Positions 31,370 to 42,246 of a stretch of DNA of 64,000 nt are shown piece after piece. The stretch covers positions 124,001-188,000 of the forward strand of contig CATLJY010000061.1 in NCBI GenBank assembly GCA_949987705.1, written 5' to 3'. The notes beneath the pieces are model-generated. The model had not been told where the DNA came from, did no database searches, and saw only the letters and a list, made by a program, of their open reading frames with translations. The number at the start of each line of letters is the position of its first letter. Position 1 is the stretch's first letter. The position numbers were made by a program, and so were the translations under genes. This DNA is from Thereva unica (Eukaryota; Arthropoda; Insecta; Diptera; Therevidae).

Positions 31370-32163
31370 CCTATGTCAATGTTAACAGAAACTACGTCTA
31401 CTTCACTTTCACTTCTTTTCTACGTTACTTAGAATACAAAACTACTCTTTCTCTAGTTCTCTATTCTAAGCTACGATACTTTTCATTTAGCATAGGCCTT
31501 CAAGTTAAGACTCGCCACACCCTTGTGATTGCGTTGTGACTTTTGACTGAATACGGGGATAAAATTAAACCATAAAACAGCAATCAATAACGCCATCGAT
31601 CCCAGTATATGTAAAATGAATCCCAAAAAAATCAAATCATGGGAAATAAAGTATTCTCGCGTACTTTATTGTTCTCTTATAGCATAGAGTATAATTACCT
31701 AAAATAATGTACAATACTTTATAATAAAGTACGATTGGCAACCCTAGTTGAGTTGGAAAAGGTAAGCGGAAGGTGCCTCTCCTGGGAATAACGTATAACG
31801 TATTTTTCGTAACAGAAATAAGAGGCATATCTCTCCCGTATTTTCACGCCAATATTTTTATAGGAATAGTGACGATGAATGGTTTCACACTTTCGATGGA
31901 CTTGAGTTAGATAATCGGTCAAATTCTCAATTATGACAAGATTGCGCCTTTGTTTCCATCCCTCAGGGCCCTTTTACATTGTGATCTAATGGATACAGTG
32001 TGGATAAAGTGCTCAGAGATAAACAGTTAAAACATTATCAATCTGCAGTTTTCGGTTTTACACCTTCAGCATTTGGTTAAAGTGTCGGATTGAAAACTGC
32101 GATGGATTTAGTTAAAATTCTCGGATTAACAGCAGCTAGAGTTGGAATTGTGGCTAATAATAT
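31370..32163. other. No gene seen
   Basis: AT-rich sequence without a supported reading frame or clear repeat ends. The G-family copy begins directly after ...TAATAT. Confidence 0.5.
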
Positions 32164-32657
32164 TGTTACGTTTTTACGACTTAACGGATTCGTAGGATTA
32201 ATTAAGGAATACACTTTTCAATTATCCACATAAAAATTTATTTATTACGAACCAAAGCACAATTTAATAAACACAATTCTTATAGTTCACTATAATCACT
32301 TTCAATTTAATATCTCGCACTATTAAATTCTATCTATCGCTTTATAATTCACTTTTCACTGTTCTCACTTTAGAACACTTTTATTGCGTTTCAAATCAAA
32401 ACTGACTCACTCAGCGCCTGCAAGTCGCTTTTATATTCCAGCTCCACCTTTATCTAACTTCTGGAACCTTCGTCCCCTTTCTAGTGCCTAGTGGTATGTT
32501 CTTTCCTTTTCGGCAAGAAGCTTGAAGTTGTCTTCAATTATCGTTCGTTCCAATTTTAGTTTAGTACATAAATCATTAGTTCAGACAAAAACCACAGTCG
32601 TTAACGACAATTGTTGATTCAGCTTTTTAACGAACAGATGGCGCATAAATCATCACA
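32164..32657 (-). repeat. 3' LTR of G copy 3
   Basis: TGTTACGTTTTTACGACTTA to AAATCATCACA, about 494 bp, diverged from the 481-bp LTRs of the complete copy. It is preceded by AATAT, as is the complete G. Confidence 0.92.
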
Positions 32658-32695
32658 TTGCCCCCTTCCTAGAACTGTTCGTCCCGAACAGTTAT

Positions 32696-33175
32696 TCATC
32701 CTGGATCCGGCTGATTATATGGGCACAGCCTGTCTATATGCACGATCTTCTTCTTCCCGTTGGGTCCTTGTTGAATCTTATAGACAGCATCATTGAGCCG
32801 TGTTAAGATTTTATAGGGTCCCTCCCACTGGCGCTGAAGTTTCGGAGACTTGTCTTTCCGTCGCCGGGGGTTAAACAGCCAAACGAGGTAACCTTCCTTA
32901 TACCCACTGTTGTTCGCTCGGAGGTCGTACCTTGGTTTCATCCTATCACTGGCCGTCTTAGGATTCTCCCTTTCGATTTTCTCAACTGAGGTCCCAACGT
33001 TGTATTGTCGCTTTTCTTCTTTCGCTCTGACTCGAGGACCCTTACTGCCGGCACAAACTGTACATTTACGACACCAGTTCGTAACATGCTCCCGCATATG
33101 AAGCCAATAGAATCTCTCCTTTATTTTTTCCAGAGTTTTGTTGACTCCCAAATGTCCTCCTGACGGGCTATTATG
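32696..33175 (-). pseudogene. G copy 3 Pol remnant: integrase zinc domain fused to integrase tail
   Basis: GVNKTLEKIKERFYWLHMRE and CRKCTVC are the integrase zinc domain. Directly after YNVGTSVEKIE the sequence jumps to the C-terminal ASDRMKPRYDLRAN and IVHIDRLCPYNQPDPG. The whole DDE core (about 100 residues) is deleted and no function is possible. A stop separates it from the upstream piece. Confidence 0.9.
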
Positions 33176-33178
33176 ACA

Positions 33179-33975
33179 CTACCCGAGAATATCTGTTATT
33201 CCAGCACGAGGGACTAGCACATGCATTCGATGAGAGGTACCATCAGCTGTTTCCCATTTGCGCTTCAATACTCCTCCTTCGACATGCAATGAATCCCATT
33301 GTGCCCAATAGCTCTTCAGGATTTCACTGCTCTCTGCGATGTCTTTCCATTTAGGCCTCTCCTCATGTTCTTTCCATGACAAAATCGCAGAAATGTCCGG
33401 GTCGTCGCGTTGCGCATCTCGAATTCCCTGGTCCTCATATTTTATGCTTGGCTCAGCACTCATTTTTTGACACTTTTCCTCAATACGCCAACGATATTTA
33501 AAACCTGGTTCGCATGGTCGCCGAGACAGTGCAGTATTCATTGGAATTCCGCTTTTGCGGTGTTTCATCATCCCTTCTCCAATGTCCAATAGAATACACT
33601 CGTCTACTATGTCAGCTACCAGGAACGCATGTGTAAACTCAATGTCGCAAAGCGCCACATCCATCATTGTCTCCCCATGTAATCTCACTGGTTTTCCGGT
33701 TACCGTTTTCAAAGTGTACTGGTCCGCGTTCTTCAGCCTCTTTCTACCGACCAAGTCAGCCCAAGCCTTGAAGCACCTGTATCCACTGTATTTGTGCATT
33801 GTTCATCACCAACTTTCCCCTCGATTGCAAGGCTGTTGTTGTTACGCTGCAGTTGGGTGAAGTTGATGACATCAGAGGTCTCAATTTTCCCCACCAACTC
33901 CCTCCGGTCGCCCTTCTCCCGTTGTCCACATTTTTCACAGCATGTTGAGCCACTTCTACTTCCTGGAGACTCCAC
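33179..33975 (-). pseudogene. G copy 3 Pol remnant: protease fused to end of RNase H
   Basis: It contains protease-region sequence (NTVDTGAS near 33780, then LKTVTGKPVRLHGETMMDV) and then ECILLDIGEGMMKHRKSGIP. From there it jumps to LSRRPCEPG and the post-RNase H segment DAQRDDPDISAILSWKEHEE. All of RT and most of RNase H, over 500 residues, are gone. A frame change occurs at about 33780-33800. Confidence 0.88.
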
Positions 33976-35240
33976 TCTCCTTCGCTTTCGACAACTCCTT
34001 TGGAGATGGCCCGTCTCACCACAGTTCCAGCATCGTTGACGGCGACGTACTTCCGAGGTGTTGATTCGATGGCAAATGTTCTCAGTCGCATTGATTACCC
34101 TGAGGTGGACTGTACTCTTGTTGCTTGCTTTGCTGCCTCGTATGCCAGATCATATGCCAAAACTTCTTGGGTAGTCTTCTTTCCGGCCAATCTGGCTGCC
34201 TGTTGCAAGTCCCGGTCAGCAAATGCGTTAAGAAGAGCGTCTCTTGCTATTTCATTGATGTAGTCCTGTCCGAAACTAGGATAAGCCACAAGCACTAACC
34301 TCTTGATATCGGCGCATAGTTGTTGTAAAGTTTCTACTGCTTTTTGAAGTCTATTGCGAAGTTGAAGTCGATAAACCTCTTGCATTTCCAGGGCTTGAGC
34401 TAACAACCCCTAACTGCTGCGATGTCCTGCCGGTATTGACTGCAATATTTCTGCTGTGTGACAAAGGTAAGGCCATTGCTTTTTCCTCCTCGGTCCAGAA
34501 ATTACCTGCCGCTGCTGCTTTCAATTGAAGCTTGTAAGTAGACCACGGACTTTGTCCGTCGAAAGTTGGAGCCTGCATTTTCCTAACTCCGATGACTTCA
34601 TGAGATGCCGTCGCTGGGTGGTGAATCTTTACCCTTTCTAGATCGGCTCTGACGGTTTTTAGTTCAATTTCGAGTTTTCCTAGATCATTCCTTACATTTG
34701 CCTTAATGGAGGATTCGAGATTATCCAGATCACTTCTTACATTTGCCTTGATGGAAGATTCGAGACTTTCCAGATCATTCCTTACATTTTATTTCATGTT
34801 ATCCAGCTTATTGTCGACAGAAAGTGAGAATGATTCGATTTTCTGCTCCAACTGGCTTCTCTGTTCTTCCATCGACTCTTTGAGTTCTGCGATCGAACGT
34901 TCATGAATTACTGTTAACATTTTTTGTTCATCTTTTAATGCCGACACTTCCGCCTTGATCTCTGTTGCCGCTTCCCTCATATCTGCTGATGACCGTTCTT
35001 GCGCCTCTTTCATCACCATCAATGTCTTAAAAAGTTCTGTCATACTCACTGTCGTTTCTTCTGGTTCTGCTTTTACTTCGCCTTCAAACATGTAGGTTTC
35101 AGGATCCTTACCTTCATTCACCATAGCTTCTCGAAGCAGGGCGGTTAGGGCATTTTAAGCCCCCACCGTTGACAACGAGCGTTTACTTAATTCCCTTTTC
35201 TACTCTACAGTGCGCAAATCCACTAGCTTTCGACCCATTT
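33976..35240 (-). pseudogene. G copy 3 Gag remnant
   Basis: Several frames correspond to parts of G Gag: coiled-coil residues (MKEAQERSSADMREAATEIK) at 34789-35124, capsid (QAPTFDGQSPWSTYKLQ) at 34351-34578, and LQQLCADIKRLVLVAYPSF at 34095-34406. Stops and shifts separate them. The SAP-like N-terminus is only partly readable. It compares directly with the intact Gag at 59347-60843. Confidence 0.88.
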
Positions 35241-35343
35241 TATTAATAAGTCCTTATTTTTCACGCACAAAATTTAAATTCCAGTCACAATTATTGTTCA
35301 AGTTCACTTATTTCAATTATCTCTTAATTAATCCCACTTCTGA

Positions 35344-35877
35344 ATAGGAATATAAAGATATTTCGTTCTGAACTTGTACCCTATTTTAGTACGATAAAAT
35401 TTGACAATGTAGAATTGTAGAGAAAGTTCTTATTAACAAATGATTATAGATGAAAAATGACTAACGACATCGACAGCCTTATTAAAAATGCCGCAACGCA
35501 TTTTGTAAATATATTATCCGAACGCGAAACAAATTCAAAGCGCGCCAAGATCTGTTGCAGTGTCCTTTCAGTGTTTTGTCCCATAGACCTCTATTTTCTT
35601 GTATAGCTCTAATGAGCTATTTTTATCTTCAGAAGACAATTTTTCGAAATAAAACTCCTCAAAATCCACTGGAAATACAACCTGCTTCAAAATATTTTTT
35701 CATTACTTTTTTCACAGTACCAAATTTTACGTGCTCAAACTTTTATTTTGTTTTTATTTCCGCAATTAAAACTTATACAACCGTAAATTAGCTTATTTTT
35801 CTGTTTGCTTTATACAAGACCCTGAATTTTTCGTGGTGTTGGTCACAGGCCGAAAAGTCACCGCACACCGGAGTAAC
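35344..35877. other. No gene seen
   Basis: AT-rich sequence with a few short frames and no recognisable product. It lies between the truncated G copy and the long palindrome. Confidence 0.5.
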
Positions 35878-36571
35878 ATGGCGCGGAAGCCGTACGCGCA
35901 GAATTTTTGTGTTTATTTTTGCAGTAAAAAGTGATAAAATATTGTATTTTAACACTTTTAACTGCACTTGGATTTATCAGTGAATAGTTTTTTAGTGATT
36001 TCATTAAAAAAAAATAAAACAAATTTGGTGATTAAGTGTGTTTAAGTGTTCAAATTGTTAAGGCAATCAACTTTTTTTTTCACATTCACGGTGTTTTTTC
36101 ATGTTTATTTACGAAAAAAATGTTGAATATTTAATGTTTTGTGTAGTCATGGAATTAAAAGTGATTTTAAAGTGATTAATACATATATTATGATAATATT
36201 ATTAAAAATATAGGTGCAGAAAAACACTTCTCTTATTCACATTTCCATTCGTACTTTTCTGTACTTAGTCTAGTAATAATTGCAAAATAAATTAATTCAT
36301 GACTTTAAAATCACTTTTAATTAAATATTCAGCATATTTTTCCTTAATATACACGAAAAAACACCGCGAATGTAAAATAAATTGCTCACCTTAACAATTA
36401 AGACACCAAAAATACACTAAATCACTATTTTTTTTATATATTTTTTTATTAAATCACTAAAGAAATAATCACTGATAATCTTTGTACGGTTTAAAGCGAT
36501 AAATTTCAATAATTTACCACTTTTTACCACAAAACTATAACGAAAACACTCTCGAACGTACTCTGCGCCAT
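35878..36571. repeat. ~0.7-kb imperfect palindrome (foldback-type element)
   Basis: The ends are ATGGCGCGGAAGCCGTACG and, inverted, ATGGCGCAGAGTACGTTCG. Within, AGTGATTTCATTAAAAAAAA, ACGGTGTTTTTTCATG and GTTGAATATTTAATG on the left are mirrored by inverted copies at 36300-36460. The centre is near 36230. The arms are about 300 bp, AT-rich and diverged by indels. No coding potential. The element type is unknown. Confidence 0.75.
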
Positions 36572-36683
36572 TAAATTCTCAGCAACTGTCAAATTTTGGG
36601 ACCATTCTCAGCTATGGTTGTATTGGTGCCAGATACAACTGCATGGCCTGTAGTTGAGAGGGGCTTGCTTTATATCACTGGCT

Positions 36684-36684
<1 letters not shown>

Positions 36685-36719
<35 letters not shown>
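36685..36719. repeat. 35-base T run
   Basis: An uninterrupted T35. It could be the poly(A) tail of a minus-strand retroposed sequence or a slippage tract. The bordering sequence (AAAAAAATTAGCGTG) gives no clear gene. Confidence 0.9.
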
Positions 36720-36739
36720 CAAAAAAATTAGCGTGAAAT

Positions 36740-36808
36740 AAGGGCCGTGTTTTTTTAATGAACTGGCCTGGCTGGTTCTTCGCCATACAAAATCGAAAAC
36801 CCAAGTTG
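36740..36808. repeat. Dispersed repeat shared with 62441-62500
   Basis: GTTTTTTTAATGAACTGG, TGGTTCTTCGCCATACAAA and AAAACCCAAGT recur in the same order at 62441-62500 with substitutions. No coding potential. The hAT-like MITE inserted inside this repeat. Confidence 0.7.
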
Positions 36809-36816
36809 TATCGGGG

Positions 36817-37265
36817 CACTGACATATAGTAATGGACTGCTAAATGAGCAAAATCCCATACAAAGAAATGGCACCAAAAACTATTCCTGCCTCGCTCCCA
36901 CGTTAAATCCCAATGAACTGTAATCGCCAGCGCATGTCAGCAATATAAACATAATTAGAAAAAAATAGACAGGTATAGTTTTCGTTCTACTGTCTCACTC
37001 TTGAGCTATTTTGAAAACTTCGTTAAACAGGGGAAATAACCATCACGGTTTTGGAATAAATACATTTATTTAATGAAAAAACTGCTAATAAATAAAAATG
37101 AGTGATGGAAATTTATTTTCGTTAATTATATCAGTCATCTTTTCACTTATTTTCTCCTAAATTCGAAGAAATTTTTTTTGTTTGCATAAAAAAGGTTTTC
37201 TATTTCTGGAGAAAAATGGTGCCATTCAGCATCGTCAATCAGCAGTCCATTACTATATGTCAGTG
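36817..37265. mobile_element. Non-autonomous DNA element with 8-bp target duplication (hAT-like), 449 bp
   Basis: Perfect 25-bp inverted termini start CACTGACATATAGTAATGGA (36817-36841 and 37241-37265). They are flanked by exact 8-bp duplications TATCGGGG (36809-36816 and 37266-37273). An 8-bp duplication points to hAT, or less likely P or Merlin. The interior has no transposase. Perfect termini and duplication suggest a recent insertion. Confidence 0.88.
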
Positions 37266-37283
37266 TATCGGGGTCTATCAGGA

Positions 37284-37752
37284 GCGCGTTCAAAAACCTT
37301 ACTATGGTTAACCATGGTTAACTATGGTAAATTTTTGTCGTTCAAAAACTCCGTGGTTAACTACAACACAACCACGAGCATAACTTTTAGGCGTTCAAAA
37401 ACTCCCGTGGTTAACCATGGTGTAGTTAAATTTTAACCATGCTCGGGAGCATGGTTAACGATAGTTAAGAAGAAGAAGAATAACAACAGTTTTTTGACAT
37501 TTGTTTTAATGTTAATAATGAACAAATCAAAGTGGGATTTGTGAGATTATTTTAAATAAATAATTATTGGAAATAATTGAGGCAAATAGCCGACACTTAT
37601 GGAAAAAATTTTAAATTTTCTTTACCACGTAGTTAACCACGGTGCGTTCAAAAACCTCCCTGGTTAAACATAAACTTTCGTGGTTAAGTGAAGTTATGTA
37701 GCATAACAACAGCTTACCTCGTGGTTTACTATAGTAAGGTTTTTGAACGCGC
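37284..37752. mobile_element. MITE with repeated subterminal motif, ~469 bp
   Basis: The ends are GCGCGTTCAAAAACCTTACT at 37284 and its inverse ending GAACGCGC at 37752. CGTTCAAAAAC followed by CC/TCC and GTGGTTAAC recurs at about 37339, 37391 and 37643 in the same orientation. GGTTAACCA palindromes are frequent. No reading frame is present. The repeated motif may be a transposase-binding site. Confidence 0.75.
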
Positions 37753-38553
37753 CTCTTATATCACATGTATCGCAATGCATGTGATAAACGAGTGCGCGCT
37801 ATTCAAGAAGGCAGAAAAATACTGGATCTCCTGAGGTTCAGCACGCGAAACTCAGAAAAAGATAAAAAAAGAGGCCTCCAATGCCAGTAATTTGTACTGG
37901 TGGCTGGAGGACCCCCCTTAGTTGGGTATTTGCCCTCTCTAATGAAGTTATAGAATATTTTTTAATGCATGTTACTTTTAAAAGATTAGCTTAGTACTTA
38001 GATAAGGTTTAGTTCTAGTTTTTACTTTGTAATGAAGGTAGATTTAAGTAAGTCTAGGCTAGTGGTGCGAGCTTCCACGAGCTATTGTTATTTCTTGTAG
38101 CTCAAGCCCGTGGAAGCCCGTTGCCTGGACAGGGGCTACCCGAGAGAATCCGACTCTGCTGCCCCCCGCCCAGATAGGTTTCTTAGGATTAAGTTAGCTA
38201 GTAGAGTAGACTAAGTTAGCTTAAGTTTTATACAAAATAATTAATATAGCATCTAAGTTTTTAAATTTTTCTTAGGACTAGAAATAATATATAATATAAA
38301 AATAAATAAAAAATACATAAATTTTAGCCGAATATAGCATAAGTTAAATTAAGACGTAGATTAGTATAGAGTGCCTGCTGAGGGCCCGTAAGTTAGATAA
38401 ATTAGAATAGCTTTAAGCGTTTAGTTAAATTTATACATATTAGAATAGCTGTTAAGTCAAATAAACGCTTTTTAAAAACTAAAACTTAGTACAGCATGCG
38501 CTAAACATACTGATCGCGCTAAATTTTGTATGGAAATTTCATTTAGCGGCGAA
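37753..38553. other. No gene seen; hairpin-rich repeat of unknown class
   Basis: It contains a strong hairpin at about 37869-37907 (CCTCCAATGCCAGTA facing TACTGGTGGCTGGAGG) and another at about 38069-38120 (GCTTCCACGAGCT facing AGCCCGTGGAAGC). A GC-rich patch follows (GGGGCTACCCGAGAG), then an AT-rich tail with TAGAATAGCT repeated at about 38405 and 38450. It could be the 3' end of an unrecognised element. Confidence 0.4.
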
Positions 38554-38606
38554 CTTAGTACTAGCAGCGAGCAATAATAACTTATTATTGCTCGCTGGTA
38601 CTAGGC
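38554..38606. repeat. Near-perfect hairpin (15-bp core arms, one-base spacer)
   Basis: AGCGAGCAATAATAA (38566-38580) and TTATTATTGCTCGCT (38582-38596) are exact inverses around a single C. Pairing extends outward imperfectly through CTTAGTACTAGC and GGTACTAGG. Confidence 0.9.
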
Positions 38607-38830
38607 TTAACAAATATCTCCATTATTCCTTACTTATAATGCCGGATCCACACATTTGCCAAGGTTTGACAAGCTTCCGCATTGCAAACGCTTGCTTAGA
38701 TTTGGGGAGCATCCACACGCTTGCGAGTGCGCTTGTATCTTATGGACAAGCAAGCGATAGAGACTATACAAGCAGTATAAACTCTTATGGGGGAAATGAA
38801 AGGGTAGCAGAAACTAAACTACTAGTTCAT

Positions 38831-39200
38831 TTCACCCTAAGGGGGTGAAATGGGGGTTTGACAGGGCATCCCTATAATGACGTGGACATCCACTAAGAAG
38901 CGATTTTTCGAAACTCCTCCCCTAAGGGGGTGAAATAGGGTTTTCACAAATCGCTGGAGCTATAGGGCTGAAATTTTGACAGTGCATCCCTATAATGGCG
39001 TCGACATCCACTAAGAAGCGATTTTTCGAAATTCATCCCATAAGACTGAAATTTTGGCCGTGCATCCCTATAATGACGTGGACATACACTATAGAGCGAT
39101 TTTTCGAAATTCATCTCCTAAGGGGGTGAAATGGGGTCAACCCAAAACCGTTGGAGCTATAGGGCTGAAATTTTGACAGTGCATCCCTATAATCACGTGG
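38831..39200. repeat. Tandem repeat, four irregular units
   Basis: Units share GCATCCCTATAATGACGTGG, CACTAAGAAGCGATTTTTCG and CCTAAGGGGGTGAAATGGGG. Unit length varies from about 80 to 125 because internal blocks are gained or lost. No open frame spans it. Confidence 0.85.
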
Positions 39201-39354
39201 AAATGAATGACTCGAAATTCACTTTATTTAGGATTCCTTTGTCGCTTCTCCTGATTCTATTTCTATTTCTTGCATGGGGGCACCTTGGCAGGCACTGCGA
39301 TTTTTGTTTGGTCTATTGTGCCATCCCCGTCTTTAAAAACCATAAAGGTTAATA

Positions 39355-39817
39355 CCATGTTTCCATTGCACTTGAAATCCGCAGGTTTTGATAAAACGAT
39401 TTTGCGAAATCCAAATGTGTTTCCATCGCACCAGGCAGTTTTCGCTTGTCATAACAAACTTGCACATCAAATTTTAAAAACCTAATTATATGAGGAATTT
39501 TGAAAGAATAGGCTGTAAAATAAGGAAAAAATATAAACATTCATTTAAGCTCCATTTTAAACGTTAAAGATAGAAAATTTAAAAATAACAAATTCGTACT
39601 GTCAAAATTTTTTACAGCTGAGAAATTTCCCCAAGCTGAATGCACTTGCTGAATAGGCTGAGTAGTCATTAGCAAGATTTCGTTCGAGATTTCATTGAAA
39701 TCTCCTCCGAAAGGCGATTTCATTTTATATGCTAAAACATGAGACTTCAAACGAGATTTCGTCCGAAATTCTCATTTTTGCCGAAATCGGAAGATTTCGA
39801 GTGCGATGGAAACATGG
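39355..39817. mobile_element. 463-bp MITE in LOA 3' coding end
   Basis: The inverted ends CCATGTTTCCATTGCACT and ...AGTGCGATGGAAACATGG lie between TA dinucleotides (39353-39354 and 39818-39819). About 30 bp of terminal repeat are readable. A secondary copy of TGTTTCCATCGCACC lies at 39418. No transposase. A Tc1/mariner-type TA insertion is possible. Confidence 0.75.
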
Positions 39818-39819
39818 TA

Positions 39820-41324
39820 TAAGGCTTCTTACATAGCCTAAAACTGATTTAGGGTTACTGTCCCAAATCTCCCTGGGAGTAGGGAAGTCACGATGGAGGA
39901 GGCTCAGTCTCTTCCTCGCTGTAGCCTCACAGTCGCACAGCAAGTGCTCCGCGGTTTCGGGATCTGTCCCGCAGAACCGACAGCCAGAGTCGGCCACCAG
40001 GCCTATTTTGTTTAGATGATAGTTAAGCGAACAGTGGCCAGTCAGGAGCTCCGTTATTATTTTTAGCTCCCACCTCTTGAGATTTAAAAGTTTGCCCGTC
40101 GATTTGGATGAATCTTTTAGCTTGACGAGCACCCTGGGTCCTAGACCAGCTATGAAGGAACATCTGGTCAACCCAATTTTTTATGGCCATTTTTACGAGG
40201 CAGCTTGCTAAGCTACAGAAAGGTTCCGGGCCAATAGGTGGTGAGTTTGCGCCTACTCTAGCCAGGCCATCGGCAATTTCATTACCAATGTGACCTTCGT
40301 GGCCCGGAATCCACATCAGCGTGACACTATTGTTCCAGCTGAGGAACTTCAGAGATTGGAGGTAATCCAGGACAGTCTTTGATGACACTCTGTGCGATTT
40401 AATGGCCAGCAGTGCAGCTTGACTGTCCGAGAAAATAACAATGTTAGAGCTATTTGGAGCTCTATTAATACAGGTCTGAGCACACACCTGGATGGCGAGT
40501 ACCTCAGCCTGAAAAACAGTGGGGGTAATGCCCAGAGCCATGGATATTTTGCTCCTTGGGACATAAAAACCCAGCCCCACCCCTTTATCGGTTTTGGAAC
40601 CGTCCGTGTACCAAAAGGCCGTGCTTCCTCTAAAGAGAGGCCTGCCATGTTGCCACTCTGACCGACTTCGAATAATCGTCGTAAACGGTTTGTCAAAGTC
40701 AAGAGTAGCAGGAATGGTATCGGACAGAGATATCATTGGCTCCAGATTCAGCTCATTGAGGATCGATAAATGATCCAGCAGGTCTCCTGGCTTAAAGGAG
40801 AATAGCTCCCATGGATGCAGTGCCCCTGCCAGAGCCTCTTTTTTCACCACCAAGTGTAGCGGAGGGAGGTTCAGTAGGGCCTTCATAGCCGCAGTCGGAC
40901 AGGTGCTTTTGGCCCCTGTGATACCAAGACAGGCCAGTCTTTGCACCCTGGCCAGCTTAATCATAGCACCCTTTTGTTTGGTCTTAGCCCACCATGCGAT
41001 GGATGCATATGTGACCATGGGCCTTACGACCGTCGGGTATAGCCAAAACATTAACCTAGGTTTAAGGCCCCAGGTTTTTCCTACAAATTGGCGACAAACA
41101 TGAAAAGATGTAATTGCCTTGGCAGTTACTCTCTCAATTTGAGATTTCCATGAGACCTTTTGATCCAGGATTATGCCCAGATATTTAGCCTCCTTTGAGA
41201 AAACTATTTCTTTGCCGACCAAAGAGAGAGCTTTTAAATTTAGCTTCCTTCTATAAGTAAATGGTACGATGACAGTTTTTTGTGGGTTAATACCCAGGTT
41301 CTTGCTACGGCACCAACTATGCAC
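39820..41324 (-). pseudogene. LOA-like RT thumb, RNase H and C-terminal domain
   Basis: From 41324 downward: the RT C-terminal region (SWCRSKNLGINPQKT, AKYLGIILDQKVSW), RNase H with catalytic-type FWYTDGSKTDKG, AEVLAIQV, FSDSQAALLAI and WIPGHEGHIGNEIADGLA, then the C-terminal LLTGHCSLNYHL and a CRFCG...HLLCDC cysteine motif. A frameshift lies within 40023-40171, between RNase H and the Cys motif. The end is displaced by the MITE at 39355. The RT palm is on the other side of the CR1-like insertion. It would act in target-primed reverse transcription if whole. Confidence 0.88.
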
Positions 41325-41330
41325 ATGTGA

Positions 41331-41891
41331 ATAAGAATAGCCTAATCTTCCTGTATAAAGTTCTTAATAGCGGGGAACCTGCCTACCTCAGAGAATTCAT
41401 TAAGCTACTCCGAAGCACAAGACATAAAATGATAGCACTTCCGAAATTCAACTTCATAGTTCTCGAAAGTTCTTACTTCGTTCACATTGGAAGAATATGG
41501 AATTCCTTGCCCCAAGTAATCCAATCAGCCGCTACCGCTAATAGCTTTAGAAAATTGATTACTAATTACTTCTCCGAAGTCTAGCTTCTGCCCCACTTAT
41601 CCACTCATCACATGTCTTTCTTTTGCTTTTTTATATAATTTTTTTTTATCCTTCATTTTAATGTGTTTTTAATTTTATTTTATTCTTTAATTTACTCTTT
41701 CTAATTTTTTTTTCTTTTTTTTTTTATTCATTTCATATGTGCTTAATTGTAATGTAGTCTCTTTTAATATTTAGCCTCACTATTAATATTTTTAGTTTTT
41801 TAATCATGCCTATAATAGAATAGTGTACTATTTGTAAGACTCTGTCTTTGTACATAAATTGTTGTTAAATAAATATCAATATCAAATATCA
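41331..41891 (+). mobile_element. CR1-like LINE, 5'-truncated, inside LOA RT
   Basis: A 561-bp insertion with 6-bp target duplications ATGTGA (41325-41330 and 41892-41897). It encodes the C-terminal ~85 residues of a non-LTR RT (LRSTRHKMIALPKF, IGRIWNSLPQVIQSA, SFRKLITNYF), stop at 41582-41584, a T-rich 3' UTR with CTTTGTACATA, and a tail of ATATCAA repeats. Severe 5' truncation is typical of LINE insertions. Confidence 0.88.
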
Positions 41892-41897
41892 ATGTGA

Positions 41898-42246
41898 CAG
41901 AGCAGCTTGCATGAGGTCAGAAACGGTGCTATCATGACCGCCGCTAATCGTTATGACGATATCGTCAGCATAAGCCTGTGCTTTAAATCCACGGCTATTC
42001 AGGTCGGTAAGAAGTTCGTCGTTCACGATTGACCATAGGATTGGTGATAGGACGCCTCCTTGAGGACAGCCTTTAGCAGCCATTACCGTAATCGATTCAC
42101 CATTCATCTCAGCAGTTATCAATCTGCTGCTGAGAACCGACGTGATCCATCTCGCAGTAGAGGGAGGAATGCATTTTTTTACTGCTGCTTCATTGATCGC
42201 GTCGAAGGTAACGTTGTCAAACGCACCCTCATGTCTGCAAAGGCGC
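41898..42246 (-). pseudogene. LOA-like RT palm fragment
   Basis: GAFDNVTFDAINEAAV, KGCPQGGVLSPILWSIVNDE and the catalytic AQAYADDIVITISGG are the RT fingers and palm. A one-base frame slip lies near 42226, just upstream of GAFDN. The fragment ends at the GGCGC target of gypsy A, and the preceding RT sequence continues at 62374. Confidence 0.85.

Larger units (their letters stand above)
32164..35343 (-). mobile_element. G element, copy 3: internally deleted and truncated
   Basis: A minus-strand relative of the complete G. It has a 3' LTR (32164-32657), a shortened pol (32696-33975) lacking all of RT and most of integrase and RNase H, and a broken gag (33800-35240). Sequence matching G stops at 35343, in the middle of the primer-binding region, so the 5' LTR is absent. 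It differs from the complete G by many substitutions, so it is much older. Confidence 0.92.
39206..42246 (-). mobile_element. LOA-like non-LTR retrotransposon (RT/RNase H part), interrupted
   Basis: A minus-strand LINE encoding RT, RNase H and a C-terminal Cys motif. It is cut by a CR1-like LINE (41331-41891), a MITE (39355-39817) and, at its map-right end, gypsy A (42247-62368). Coding sequence resumes beyond A at 62374-62440. RNase H inside the LINE is typical of the I, R1 and LOA groups, and the segment order fits LOA/Bilbo. The 3' end near 39206 carries AATAAAG in element sense. It is the oldest layer of this nest. Confidence 0.8.

Noticed and set aside
40023..41324. Stand-alone RNase H host gene
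   Set aside because: Flanked by RT thumb sequence and a LINE C-terminal Cys motif, so it belongs to the LOA-like element.
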